Below are positions 7,696 to 16,440 of a stretch of 64,000 bases of DNA, piece by piece. The stretch comes from Candidatus Fermentibacterota bacterium (GTDB lineage Bacteria > JAFGKV01). The number at the start of each line of letters is the position of its first letter. Position 1 is the first letter of the stretch. The stretch lies in assembly GCA_030620115.1 (NCBI GenBank), contig JAUXFG010000002.1, positions 4,855-68,854 of the forward strand, in the 5' to 3' direction. Position numbers and translations under genes: made by a program. A model generated the notes under the pieces. It saw nothing but the letters and a program-made list of their open reading frames with translations. It made no database searches and had not been told where the DNA came from.

Positions 7696-9777
7696 CTAAC
7701 TTTCGGTGCTATCCTGCGGTGCCGGCCGCGTGGGAATAAAGGGGACGCCAATATCCAACCATGCTTCAACCCCTGACGAATCCTTCAGTGCAGGTGCATA
7801 CTCGGCGCCCCGAGCTGCCTGCATGGCGGCATCATCGCAGAGCAGTGAGCCAGTCCCCTTCACGAGCTCCACATTCTTCGCCTCGCCAGTGGCATCTACC
7901 AGCACACGAACATCGATTACACCAAGTCTATGCAGAGAATCTACCGGGGCAATCTCCTCGCATGTCACCGTGTCAATGCAGGCGAGAGAAGGCGGGATGT
8001 CATACGGCAGGGTTTTGTGAGTCAGGGATACACCCAACTCCGTGGCTGCCCGACGCGCTTCCTCGGTTTTCGGATAGAGTTCTGTTACCTTTTCCAAATA
8101 CGATTTGGCTGCTGTAGTATCATGGAGGCTCTCCGAGCAGATCCATGCGCACGCCAACAACGCCTTTGACGCTTCAGGCGATTTCGGGAATGAGTCCGAG
8201 ACTTGACCAAGAGTCTCCAGGGCTGCGCGGGGGTCATCCATGTACAGCCACCATGCTTCCCCCTGGGTAAGAAGCCACATTGACTCACTCATCCCCTGTG
8301 CAATCTGGGGGATATCTCCACGGTCCGCGAGCACCGTTCTCGCTTGAGCCGACCACCCATAATCAGAAACGAGCCGCTCGGTGAGCTCCGAAGAAATCAG
8401 AGCCAACGAATCATCCCCCTGCCCCAGAATCCATGCTTCTACATAAAGCGCGCGGGCCGCCCAACTGCTCTCAGGAAATTCCTCATGCGCCAAGTGATAG
8501 TATCGGGAGGCACTGTCTGGCAGTTCCAAGCTGAATAGATAGGTATCCGCCAACTCCATGAGCCTTGCGCCCAACTCTGCTGAACTGTCTTTCAATGCCT
8601 CAGTCAGCTCCAGTACCTTCCGCAGCGCTTTTGCCCTTCTTCCCGCCTCTTCCACCAATGCCCGCGGGCGTCCCTGTTTTGAGAGTTCCTCATACTCTTT
8701 CAGTGCGGCTCCAAGCTCATGTTCCTTTGTTTCCAGCATGGTTGCCAATTCCATCATGGCACGTTTGGCTGCTCCTTCTCGAGGATAGGCTTGTATCACA
8801 TTCCTCCAGGCTTCCTCGGCCTCCCGAAACTCGTTGAGTGAGAGCCAGCTCTTCCCCACGGAAAGCCCTACTTGGGCAAGCTCCGAGTCGACACGAGCTA
8901 TGGAACTCAACTCACGAAACGTCGTCAGGGCTTCTTCTCCCCGCCCAAGAAGAGCCAGTGTCTCGCCCTTTTCGATCTGGCCTTCGAAACGATCCTCTCG
9001 TGTGGAGGCCCGATCGAAGGCCACGGCAAAGGCGTCCACCGCGTCATCGAGCCTCCCAACCTCCCGCAGACACCTCCCCTTGAGCAGATACGCCTGTCCG
9101 ATGACCTCTTTGCGACCGGCGCGCCCAAGGAGATCCGACACATGCCCCAGGGCGCGTTCGTAGGCGTAGTTCCATTCTGCAATCTGCGCCAGGAGTAGAG
9201 CGCTCCGTTCCTGCCAAACGGTCCACCTATCGCCTTTCTGAAGGTGGATCTTCAAGAGATTCTCGACTCGTGCCCACTGTTCCAGTTCGCTTCGCTCTTT
9301 CGCCTCCAAGTAATACGAAGCGTCCACAAAGGGGCTCTCGGGGAAATATTCTCTCAATTCCGAGAACTTATCGGCCGCTGCGCTGTGTGACTGTTTGAGG
9401 ACGAATGCTTTCCCCATGAGGAATAACGCGTCGTCAACAAGCCCACTCTCAGAGTAGCGGGTTATGATGATGCGGCACTTGTCCAGGCAATTGTTCAGCT
9501 TTGTGTCCTCCGTTCCCGATGGTTTCGAACCCTTGTTCCTGGACTTGGAGAGATCTTCCGCTTCTTGGTAGAGCTTACTGGCATTGTAGTACGTATTGAA
9601 GCGTGCCGAGCTGCAGCCTATGATCACCGCAACGGCGGTGAGGAAAAGAATGGCCGCGCGCGAGAACTTGGCTCCGCGACGCTGCGCATCTGGGGTACTG
9701 GATGTTCCATCATTCCGTTCAGGGAGACCAAAGCGTGAGTCGGCACAGAAGGCGTTGCTTACCAAGGGATTCCTCAT
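7696..9777 (-). CDS. TPR-repeat lipoprotein with C-terminal TonB_C-like domain
   Basis: A 693-residue predicted lipoprotein. A hydrophobic helix (FSRAAILFLTAVAVIIGC) ends in a lipobox with the cysteine at about residue 60, after an unusually long polar N-terminus. A solenoid of tetratricopeptide repeats fills about residues 70-610 (for example AAADKFSELREYFPESPF and EAEEAWRNVIQAYPREG). The last 70 residues (GVIDVRVLVDATGEAKNVELVKGTG...DDAAMQAARGAEYAPA) match the TonB C-terminal fold. The start chosen is the ATG that overlaps the rtcB TGA as ATGA; an ATG 12 bp further upstream is possible. It is probably a periplasmic scaffold that couples to envelope partners, but its exact role is unknown. 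Confidence 0.75.
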   Translation of the reverse strand: MRNPLVSNAFCADSRFGLPERNDGTSSTPDAQRRGAKFSRAAILFLTAVAVIIGCSSARFNTYYNASKLYQEAEDLSKSRNKGSKPSGTEDTKLNNCLDKCRIIITRYSESGLVDDALFLMGKAFVLKQSHSAAADKFSELREYFPESPFVDASYYLEAKERSELEQWARVENLLKIHLQKGDRWTVWQERSALLLAQIAEWNYAYERALGHVSDLLGRAGRKEVIGQAYLLKGRCLREVGRLDDAVDAFAVAFDRASTREDRFEGQIEKGETLALLGRGEEALTTFRELSSIARVDSELAQVGLSVGKSWLSLNEFREAEEAWRNVIQAYPREGAAKRAMMELATMLETKEHELGAALKEYEELSKQGRPRALVEEAGRRAKALRKVLELTEALKDSSAELGARLMELADTYLFSLELPDSASRYYHLAHEEFPESSWAARALYVEAWILGQGDDSLALISSELTERLVSDYGWSAQARTVLADRGDIPQIAQGMSESMWLLTQGEAWWLYMDDPRAALETLGQVSDSFPKSPEASKALLACAWICSESLHDTTAAKSYLEKVTELYPKTEEARRAATELGVSLTHKTLPYDIPPSLACIDTVTCEEIAPVDSLHRLGVIDVRVLVDATGEAKNVELVKGTGSLLCDDAAMQAARGAEYAPALKDSSGVEAWLDIGVPFIPTRPAPQDSTES

Positions 9778-11201
9778 CCCTTCAGGCATCCCATGGGGCG
9801 CAGCCGCGCAACCGCCGTGCACAAGCCGGCACCTTCCACCGCTTCCACGACGCGCGACACATCCTTATACGCATCGGGCATCTCCTCCTGAAGCGTTCTT
9901 CTGCCGGTGGCAGTCACGTATACGCCTTGGCTGGCCAACTCATCGGGGATCGACCTCCCCTTGGCGCGCTGAACCGCCTTCTTCCTGCTCAGTACACGTC
10001 CCGCACCATGACAGGCCGAGCCAAATGTTTCTTCCATAGCTCCCGCCTTGCCAAGAAGCACGTATGAAGATCTCCCCATATCGCCAGGCACGAGAACAGG
10101 CTGTCCAAGTGCCCGGTATCGGACGGGAACCTCCGGCCTCCCGGGGCCAAAGGCCCGGGTCGCGCCTTTCCTGTGGACGCATAGCTTTCGTCTTTCCCCG
10201 GCAAAAACATGCTCCTCGATCTTTGCGATGTTGTGCGCAACCTCATACACCGTCGTCACCCCTGCCTCTCTCTCCCCGAAGATCCGATTGAAGACGACTC
10301 GGGCACGATGTGCAAGAAGCTGCCTATTTGCAAAGGCATAGTTCACTGCTGCACACATAGCCTTGAGATAGTCGCCCCCTTCCCGTGAGCCGATCGGTGC
10401 ACAACAAAGCTGCCGATCGGGGAGGGAGATTCCATAGCTTGCTGCGGCTTTCACCATAACGCGTATATAGTCGTCACAAACCTGGTACCCCAAACCTCGC
10501 GATCCCGAATGGATTGAGACCGTCACCGTGCCTTTCTCAAGCCCCATGGCGACAGCCGCCGTGTCATCGAAAATCGTATCCACATAGGCCACTTCGACGA
10601 AATGATTCCCCGAACCCAAGGTTCCCAACTGCGGCCTTCCTCGCTGCAGTGCCCGTGGGCTCAATGCCGCAGGATCTGCACCATCCATACAGCCTTCCTC
10701 TTCGATGCTCGTGAGATCAGCCAGAGTTCCATACCCGTGCTCCACCGCCCACTTCGCCCCTCGGGTCAGCACCGACTCCTCATCACGGTTGCTCAACCTA
10801 AGCTGAGAACAAACACCCACACCGCTGGGAATGGAACTGTTCAATGCATCCACCAGCTCCTTGATCCGCGGGGCCACATCACCCCTCTCAAGCCGCGTCG
10901 TGAGGAGGCGTACACCACAGTTGATATCATAGCCAACACCGCCGGGAGAGATTATGCCGTCTTCCAGACCGAATGCCGCGACGCCGCCAATAGGGAAACC
11001 ATATCCCCAGTGGATGTCCGGCATGGCCAGACTATAGCCCACGATGCCGGGCAATTGCGCGACATTGGCCACCTGGAGTGGTGCACGGTCGGAGACAATC
11101 CCCTCAAGAAGAAACGGTGATGCATAGATCCTTCCCGGAACCCGCATCGAGCCCGTTTTTGGTATCTCCCAGCGAAACTCATCGATCCTTTTGAGCTCCA
11201 T
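9774..11201 (-). CDS. rtcB: RtcB family RNA ligase
   Basis: A 475-residue GTP- and Mn2+-dependent ligase that joins 2',3'-cyclic phosphate (or 3'-phosphate) and 5'-hydroxyl RNA ends. Metal-binding motifs are seen in GGVGYDINCGVR, GTLGSGNHFVEV, IHSGSRGLG and YEVAHNIAK. The guanylylated histidine lies in SACHGAGR. The start is the second methionine of the ORF (MELKRIDEF), which has AGGAG seven bases upstream. The length fits the bacterial family. No archease or RtcA gene is adjacent. Its TGA overlaps the next gene, a TPR lipoprotein, which is an odd partner for an RNA-repair enzyme. Confidence 0.93.
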   Translation of the reverse strand: MELKRIDEFRWEIPKTGSMRVPGRIYASPFLLEGIVSDRAPLQVANVAQLPGIVGYSLAMPDIHWGYGFPIGGVAAFGLEDGIISPGGVGYDINCGVRLLTTRLERGDVAPRIKELVDALNSSIPSGVGVCSQLRLSNRDEESVLTRGAKWAVEHGYGTLADLTSIEEEGCMDGADPAALSPRALQRGRPQLGTLGSGNHFVEVAYVDTIFDDTAAVAMGLEKGTVTVSIHSGSRGLGYQVCDDYIRVMVKAAASYGISLPDRQLCCAPIGSREGGDYLKAMCAAVNYAFANRQLLAHRARVVFNRIFGEREAGVTTVYEVAHNIAKIEEHVFAGERRKLCVHRKGATRAFGPGRPEVPVRYRALGQPVLVPGDMGRSSYVLLGKAGAMEETFGSACHGAGRVLSRKKAVQRAKGRSIPDELASQGVYVTATGRRTLQEEMPDAYKDVSRVVEAVEGAGLCTAVARLRPMGCLKG

Positions 11202-11451
11202 GTCACGGCTCCTGTCGTACATCATTGGGATACGGGATCGGCTTGCACATGTGAGCTATCATTGCCGGGACCAGGGCGCAAGTCAAGACAACTCTTCTTG
11301 TACGCCCCAAAACCTCCATGCTCAATCCACCCGGTGAAAGAACATGGATTCCAGTCCGTCTGTGATTGAAACACATTCCGCGATCTTCAGATCCCCTATG
11401 CACATTGCCGGGCTAGGAGGCATCATCTGGCGGGTGCATCGTCTTCCTTGT

Positions 11452-11480
11452 TTGAGTTCGAGGCACGACCTCCCTATATT
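11452..11480 (+). promoter_or_regulatory. Putative sigma70-type promoter for the small lipoprotein gene
   Basis: TTGAGT at 11452-11457 and TATATT at 11475-11480 are separated by exactly 17 bp. They lie about 70 bp upstream of the lipoprotein start, in the divergent region between rtcB and that gene. Assigned by motif and position only. Confidence 0.4.
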
Positions 11481-11551
11481 GAGAGAGTTCAACGGTGCGT
11501 TATCACAGCCCGTGGTACTGGCCCACCCACTCACTGTCCAGGGAGGAACCT

Positions 11552-11845
11552 ATGCTTGCACGGTGGTCCATAGTCATTCTTGGGGTTCTTGTTCTCACCA
11601 TCGCCTGCGCGGGAGAAAAGGCGGAAGAGGCCGCAACGCCCGCGGCCAAAGCCCCCGCGGTGAAAAAAGCTGAGGTTCCCGCCGTAGCTACACCTGCTGT
11701 GGAAGAAGCAGCGGTAGACACGACAATAACCGAAGCGGTCGAGGAGGCGGGTGAGACGGAAGAACTGAAGGAGAAAGCTGAGGCGGACATCAAAGAGAAG
11801 GAAGAGGCTCTCAAGAAGGCGGCAAAAGAAGTCACTACTGAGTAG
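11552..11845 (+). CDS. Small Ala/Glu/Lys-rich lipoprotein
   Basis: A 97-residue protein. The ATG at 11552 follows GGGAGGAACC and begins MLARWSIVILGVLVLTIACAG, a signal peptide with lipobox TIAC at about residue 18. The mature part is a low-complexity chain of alanine, glutamate, valine and lysine, ending in EELKEKAEADIKEKEEALKKA, likely a charged helix or coiled coil. It resembles small Lpp-like or spacer lipoproteins but has no diagnostic family motif, so the function is unknown. A strong hairpin lies just downstream, and it appears to be monocistronic. Confidence 0.72.
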   Translation: MLARWSIVILGVLVLTIACAGEKAEEAATPAAKAPAVKKAEVPAVATPAVEEAAVDTTITEAVEEAGETEELKEKAEADIKEKEEALKKAAKEVTTE

Positions 11846-11856
11846 CGCTTCGCCAA

Positions 11857-11884
11857 GGCCCGCCACGAGCCTCTGTGGCGGGCC
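11857..11884. terminator. Bidirectional hairpin terminator
   Basis: A 10-bp perfect stem (GGCCCGCCAC / GTGGCGGGCC) with an 8-base loop, 12 bp after the lipoprotein stop and followed by TCTCTCT. It lies between convergent genes and could stop transcription from both sides. The U-tract is weak. Confidence 0.7.
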
Positions 11885-11907
11885 TCTCTCTATCCAGTCC
11901 CGGCTAA

Positions 11908-14235
11908 CTAACGATAGCAGACTATCCGACGCGTCATCCTTCCCCAATGACCATACGCCACTAGTACATGCGAACCGCTCCCTACCGCGCCCCACTCAAG
12001 TTCAACAGTATCCGATCCTGGATCCAGCTGTCTGGTCAGCACTCGTCGGCCGGCCATGTTGTAAAGTGCAACACGCGTAAGAGTTGGAGCATAGACGAGT
12101 AGCCGCGTCCCATGGATCCAGGGATTGGGGCCAATCGCAAGTACGAGATGCTCTGGGGAGGATTCCTGGGTCACTGACAAGGCAAGAGTATCGGATCCTC
12201 CCGCTTGATGGTATCTGGCCATGAATTCTTGAAGGTAAAGATTCGCCACTCGTGCATCGTGTATGAAAAGCACATTCTCATCATGCTGGGTTTCGGCGCT
12301 ACGCGTCCAATTGTAGCTCCCCGTGGCCACGGCGCCATCATCGCCAATATTATCCGCGTCGACCAGGAGATACTTGTGGTGCATTGAGGGAAATGCCCCC
12401 AGCAGGTGTACATCCGCGGGAGGGGACCACGCTCCCGAGCCCTGCCCGCTCATGGGCCAATACTCGCTGGATGAGCCAACCTGCCCATCATCAAAAATCC
12501 CGGCCACCCTGAGCCCATGCGCGTTCCGGGCCTCTTCCATGGAAGAAGAAAAGTCATCATTCGTGAAATTGAAGATGGCGAAGTATAGGCCGCGCTCCGC
12601 AGTACCTATGTAGTCCATGAATCGAGATGCCACCCCGTCGCTGGGGCTCATGTAGAGCTCCACGGACGCCTCTCCAATCTGGAATCGGTGTGGCGTATTG
12701 TCCGTCTTGCGACGACCGAACCGGGCGTCATCTTCCGAGGGCAGCGCATCCGGGCTTCCCCACATCTCTTCAAACTCCGCGGAGTAGGCGCCTGCCAGCG
12801 CTTGATCCTGGACAAGGATTACGTTCTCTGCATTCTCATAGAAGCCATAATGCGTCACGTTCGCCGAGCCGCTCCACACATAATCATCCGCCGCGGAAGA
12901 CCGGTCTTTGTAGTCAAAGATAAGGAATTTGTTGTGCATCAATCCAGAGCCATCATTGTCACCGCTATCATCGGCAAGCACTGGAATCCCGGCATTTCGC
13001 AGACGATCGATCTCCTGCCCCTCAGAGTCCGCCTCGTAGACAACCCTTACGTGAACGCCTCGATTCTTGGCACTGATGAGCGCCGTGGTAATCTCGGGCA
13101 CCGTGAGATAATAAAAGCACGCATCGATAGAGAAGGATGCTCCGTTGATTCGATCCTGGAGCCTTCGCTGCAGAGACACCTCGCCATGGGCTGACTGATG
13201 CGTGGCATACTCTGTCTCCACTGCCTGATTGAAATATACGGTAATCTTCCCGCTACAATCTTGCGCTGACGCGGTCGAGGCAAACCAGACGGGGCTTCTG
13301 CTTTCCCCTGTGACATTGCTGCTTGCTGCCTGGAGCCGGTAGATGGTCGCAGGTTCGAGACCCGTGACGGTGATACAGTGAGCGGTGGTTTGGGTGGAAT
13401 CCTCGATGACTCCCAGATCTCCTGCCTGATCAATTCCCCACAGCAACATGGAGGATGATGGCACGTCCGTATGCCAGGAAACAGCAAAACCGGTAGGCGT
13501 GATATTCCCTTCCACCGGCTCAGTAATGAACTGTGGTCCTCCTGTGCCTTCGATATCCCCTTGAAAACGCGGGAGCAGCTCGTAGTCCCCGGTGTACGGC
13601 AAGGAAGGATCCCATTGCTTCACAATGCCTGTGACATGGTAGGTCCCCGATGACAACTCTATCCCCGTGTCGGAATCTATGTAGAGGATGCACGAACCGC
13701 TGGCATCGGTGATCGTCTCGGTGTTCTCGTCATAGGTGGCAAAAAGAACACGAACAAGCTTGCTCTCGTCAGGTTCGCAGTAATCTGTGCCAAATGCGTG
13801 TGTTATCATACTGCACGTCACAATCTCCGGTTCGGGCGGGGTTAGTCCCGAAGCAATGATCTCAAGCCCGGAGGGAATCACCTCCGTGGTTCCCTTGTAC
13901 TGGGCGATCTCTCCCGTGACCAGCACGCTGTCACCAAGCGTAGCCTGCCACATGAAATCACTGCGATAGAGCAGCATGCCCCCCGTGTCATCTTGCACAT
14001 AGAGTTCGGTTCGGATATTGGAAAATGTTCCCGTGCCCGCAGTGATGACACCTGCTATCTGTACCAGTGTTCCTATCTCATAGGGTGCTGCGGGTATCCC
14101 TTGGGCATCATTGCAGTGCAGCTCAGCCATAGGCGCCACCTGGCCATGAACCGTCCCAGGACTCCCCGCAAAAAAGACGAGAAGGGCGCAGGCAATCGAT
14201 GTCAGGCTGTCAGGAAACATGCCTCGAGATCGCAT
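11908..14235 (-). CDS. Secreted phospholipase D-like protein with OB-fold, FN3 and C-terminal sorting-type domain
   Basis: A 775-residue protein from ATG 14235; the ATG five codons later is equally possible. Signal peptide MFPDSLTSIACALLVFFAG. An OB-fold-like module follows (IGTLVQIAGVITAGTGTF...LYVQDDTGGMLLY), then a fibronectin-type segment (FAVSWHTDVPSSSMLLWG). Two PLD half-domains carry the HKD motifs MHNKFLIFD...SGSANVT and MHHKYLLVD...TGSYNWT. It ends with GPNPWIHGTRLLVYAPT...LYNMAGRRV, a module like FCB secretion tails. PLD enzymes cleave phosphodiesters in lipids or nucleic acids; the OB-fold suggests an extracellular nuclease. Four bases separate it from the upstream small gene. Confidence 0.82.
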   Translation of the reverse strand: MRSRGMFPDSLTSIACALLVFFAGSPGTVHGQVAPMAELHCNDAQGIPAAPYEIGTLVQIAGVITAGTGTFSNIRTELYVQDDTGGMLLYRSDFMWQATLGDSVLVTGEIAQYKGTTEVIPSGLEIIASGLTPPEPEIVTCSMITHAFGTDYCEPDESKLVRVLFATYDENTETITDASGSCILYIDSDTGIELSSGTYHVTGIVKQWDPSLPYTGDYELLPRFQGDIEGTGGPQFITEPVEGNITPTGFAVSWHTDVPSSSMLLWGIDQAGDLGVIEDSTQTTAHCITVTGLEPATIYRLQAASSNVTGESRSPVWFASTASAQDCSGKITVYFNQAVETEYATHQSAHGEVSLQRRLQDRINGASFSIDACFYYLTVPEITTALISAKNRGVHVRVVYEADSEGQEIDRLRNAGIPVLADDSGDNDGSGLMHNKFLIFDYKDRSSAADDYVWSGSANVTHYGFYENAENVILVQDQALAGAYSAEFEEMWGSPDALPSEDDARFGRRKTDNTPHRFQIGEASVELYMSPSDGVASRFMDYIGTAERGLYFAIFNFTNDDFSSSMEEARNAHGLRVAGIFDDGQVGSSSEYWPMSGQGSGAWSPPADVHLLGAFPSMHHKYLLVDADNIGDDGAVATGSYNWTRSAETQHDENVLFIHDARVANLYLQEFMARYHQAGGSDTLALSVTQESSPEHLVLAIGPNPWIHGTRLLVYAPTLTRVALYNMAGRRVLTRQLDPGSDTVELEWGAVGSGSHVLVAYGHWGRMTRRIVCYR

Positions 14236-14239
14236 TGCG

Positions 14240-14602
14240 CTAGACCTGTGTGCTGGGGGAAACGCCAATTGATACGGATCCGCCGTACCGAGTTCGCGCC
14301 ACCACCTCCTTTGCCCATGTGTATGAGAAGCCGCCCAAGCCCAATTGGACATCATAGACGCACGTGACCTCCCATCCCTGCTGAAAAGGCACGATGAGAA
14401 TGGCATCTTCCTTGAGTGTGATGTTCGCCTCGGCGGCAATCTCGCGAATCCTGTAGTGAATCGCATCCGGGGCCTCCCCGACGGCATTTTGCACATATGC
14501 CGAAAACTTGCTGTCGAAATCCATGGATTTCCAGAGTGAGTTGCCCACAGAGGCGAGCAACCCGACCACCAAGACAAAGAAGATCAACCATTTGATATTC
14601 AT
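14240..14602 (-). CDS. Small membrane-anchored protein of unknown function
   Basis: A 120-residue protein with one N-terminal transmembrane or signal segment (WLIFFVLVVGLLASVGN). A soluble alpha/beta-looking part follows, with REIAAEANITLKED and VTCVYDVQLGLGGFSYTW. It has GAGGAGG ten bases upstream, and its ATG overlaps the TGA of the DUF2142 gene, so it is translationally coupled. The layout resembles DUF4845-type small membrane proteins, but I cannot assign it firmly. It lies between a glycosyltransferase-like membrane protein and a secreted nuclease/phospholipase. Confidence 0.65.
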   Translation of the reverse strand: MNIKWLIFFVLVVGLLASVGNSLWKSMDFDSKFSAYVQNAVGEAPDAIHYRIREIAAEANITLKEDAILIVPFQQGWEVTCVYDVQLGLGGFSYTWAKEVVARTRYGGSVSIGVSPSTQV

Positions 14603-16374
14603 TGTAGAAAAACCTCCTCGTGATGACGTTCATTGCACCAGATCACAAACCTCAAATCTCCTCCCCGCGGTTCTCCATCCTCAAGGCGCACACCTTCGAG
14701 GTAAGGATTGCCAAGCGCGAAGCGAAGCGAAAGATCCCCTGAAGAGTCCGGCTTTTCGAGCCGGATACGAAACGAAAGCCCACGGTGTGCGGATTTCGCA
14801 ATTGGCGCGAATTCGAATCGTGTGTATCCGTGCTTCACGAGACTACTCAACGGAAGCTGAGTGGTTCGAAATACCTTACCGCTCTCCTCGTGCACCACCT
14901 CAAGATAGACGACGCCGCCGCGCTTCTGCGCACCCTCAAACATGACGTCAATGGCACAGAGCCCGGCTCTACAACAGTAGAAACTCTGCCCCAATTCCGA
15001 CCCCGAGGAGAGTGAATAGAGAACTACTCTATCTGCATAGCATTGATGTGCGTCCATCTCTCCTCTCTCAGGAAGGGAAGATAAGCCATACATGTGCTGA
15101 AGTTGCATAATACATGCCACGTCAGCGCCTCCACACAAGAGGGGTAGCGCTACCCACCATCGAGATACACGCAGACCCGCCAGCCCCCGAACAAGAAGAA
15201 TGGCTATTGGTCCTGCGTAGGGAAACAGAAATCTCCCCTGGAGCTGGCTAGTCGAACCAAGGGTCATCATCCAGCCAAGAATCACCGCCACAACAGGAAT
15301 CCACAAGGGCCAGATGGGGACCGGAGCCCGATAAGTGCCCATGGACCATCCTATGGTTGCCAAAGCAAGTATCGCCACCCAGAGAGCCCGCACCCCCCAC
15401 GCAACATCGATGTCCATCCAGCCAAACTGCGCCCAGTATGAGGATAGAAGCGAGGAGAGGGACGCAAGGTAGTCCTTCCTCACAAGCTGTACGGCCTGTG
15501 AGCCTATTCTCATTCTCCATGAGGATAACTCCTGCCCCGCCAATGATCCGGTGAGAAGCAGACCAGCAGCAACGACAATCAGTACGCCCAGCAGATATCC
15601 GGAGAGCACCCTTCTGCACTTGTTCGGACGCCACATGATAAGCATCACTGGAACAGTGACCAAGTAAGCTGCCAAGTTCACTTTGACGGAGATCATGATG
15701 GCGGCAATGGCTCCTGAAATCGCTGCGGTCCAGAATGGGCGCGAAGATCTCACGAATACGGCAGCCGCCATGACGAGCCCTCCTGCGAGTATCGCTGCTC
15801 CATCATTTGATACGGATGTGGAGATGAAAAGGATCTGGGGAATGAGAAGATGCAGGGTCAACACCAGGAGAGCCAACCGCGCATCACCAAACAGATACAG
15901 GCCACAGAGGTACGCCAACAGGCCAGACAAGAGGAGGGCAAGCAGGCCGAGCAATCGGATCACCACAACAAGGATCGGAGGATCGCCCCGGTGCGATCCC
16001 TCGAGGATGAAATGGCGACTTCCATCCATGCACCCAAACAAAGGTGATGGTCTCACGGTCCACGAGATGTCAGGCAGAGCCTTTGCCACAAGCGCAGCCA
16101 TCCGATAGTACAAAGATGGTTGCACCGCCTCGTAGGTCACCACGCCAGGGAAAAATTCATCACCGTAAGCATGGGGCTCCTCGCCGTATCGAGCCAGGTG
16201 CAACACCCTTGCCAAATGGCTCGGCTCGTCTGGTTTCTCACCCACCGGCACCACCAGACAGAATGCGAGCCCAAGCAGAATTCCCGCCACAAGCAGTACT
16301 GCAAGAAGAAGTCGGCTCCACCTTTGGCTATCCTGCACGTCGTATCGCCCCTTCCACGAAGAGAAGCATTCCAT
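14599..16374 (-). CDS. DUF2142-type multi-pass membrane protein (GT-C-like)
   Basis: A 591-residue integral membrane protein with about ten to eleven hydrophobic helices between residues 20 and 450, and a soluble C-terminal beta domain of about 140 residues. The first loop contains PVGEKPDEPSHLARVLHLARYG, the acidic D-E motif typical of the DUF2142 family, whose predicted fold is that of GT-C glycosyltransferases using lipid-linked sugars. A role in decorating lipids or surface polymers is inferred and would fit the nearby lptF/lptG genes. The ATGA overlap joins it to the following small membrane protein. Confidence 0.78.
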   Translation of the reverse strand: MECFSSWKGRYDVQDSQRWSRLLLAVLLVAGILLGLAFCLVVPVGEKPDEPSHLARVLHLARYGEEPHAYGDEFFPGVVTYEAVQPSLYYRMAALVAKALPDISWTVRPSPLFGCMDGSRHFILEGSHRGDPPILVVVIRLLGLLALLLSGLLAYLCGLYLFGDARLALLVLTLHLLIPQILFISTSVSNDGAAILAGGLVMAAAVFVRSSRPFWTAAISGAIAAIMISVKVNLAAYLVTVPVMLIMWRPNKCRRVLSGYLLGVLIVVAAGLLLTGSLAGQELSSWRMRIGSQAVQLVRKDYLASLSSLLSSYWAQFGWMDIDVAWGVRALWVAILALATIGWSMGTYRAPVPIWPLWIPVVAVILGWMMTLGSTSQLQGRFLFPYAGPIAILLVRGLAGLRVSRWWVALPLLCGGADVACIMQLQHMYGLSSLPERGEMDAHQCYADRVVLYSLSSGSELGQSFYCCRAGLCAIDVMFEGAQKRGGVVYLEVVHEESGKVFRTTQLPLSSLVKHGYTRFEFAPIAKSAHRGLSFRIRLEKPDSSGDLSLRFALGNPYLEGVRLEDGEPRGGDLRFVIWCNERHHEEVFLQ

Positions 16375-16440
16375 GAGACATGCGAACCCTTAGGACAAAG
16401 AGGAGAGAAACCGTCGACAGTCACCCAGCTCGAGTGGATA

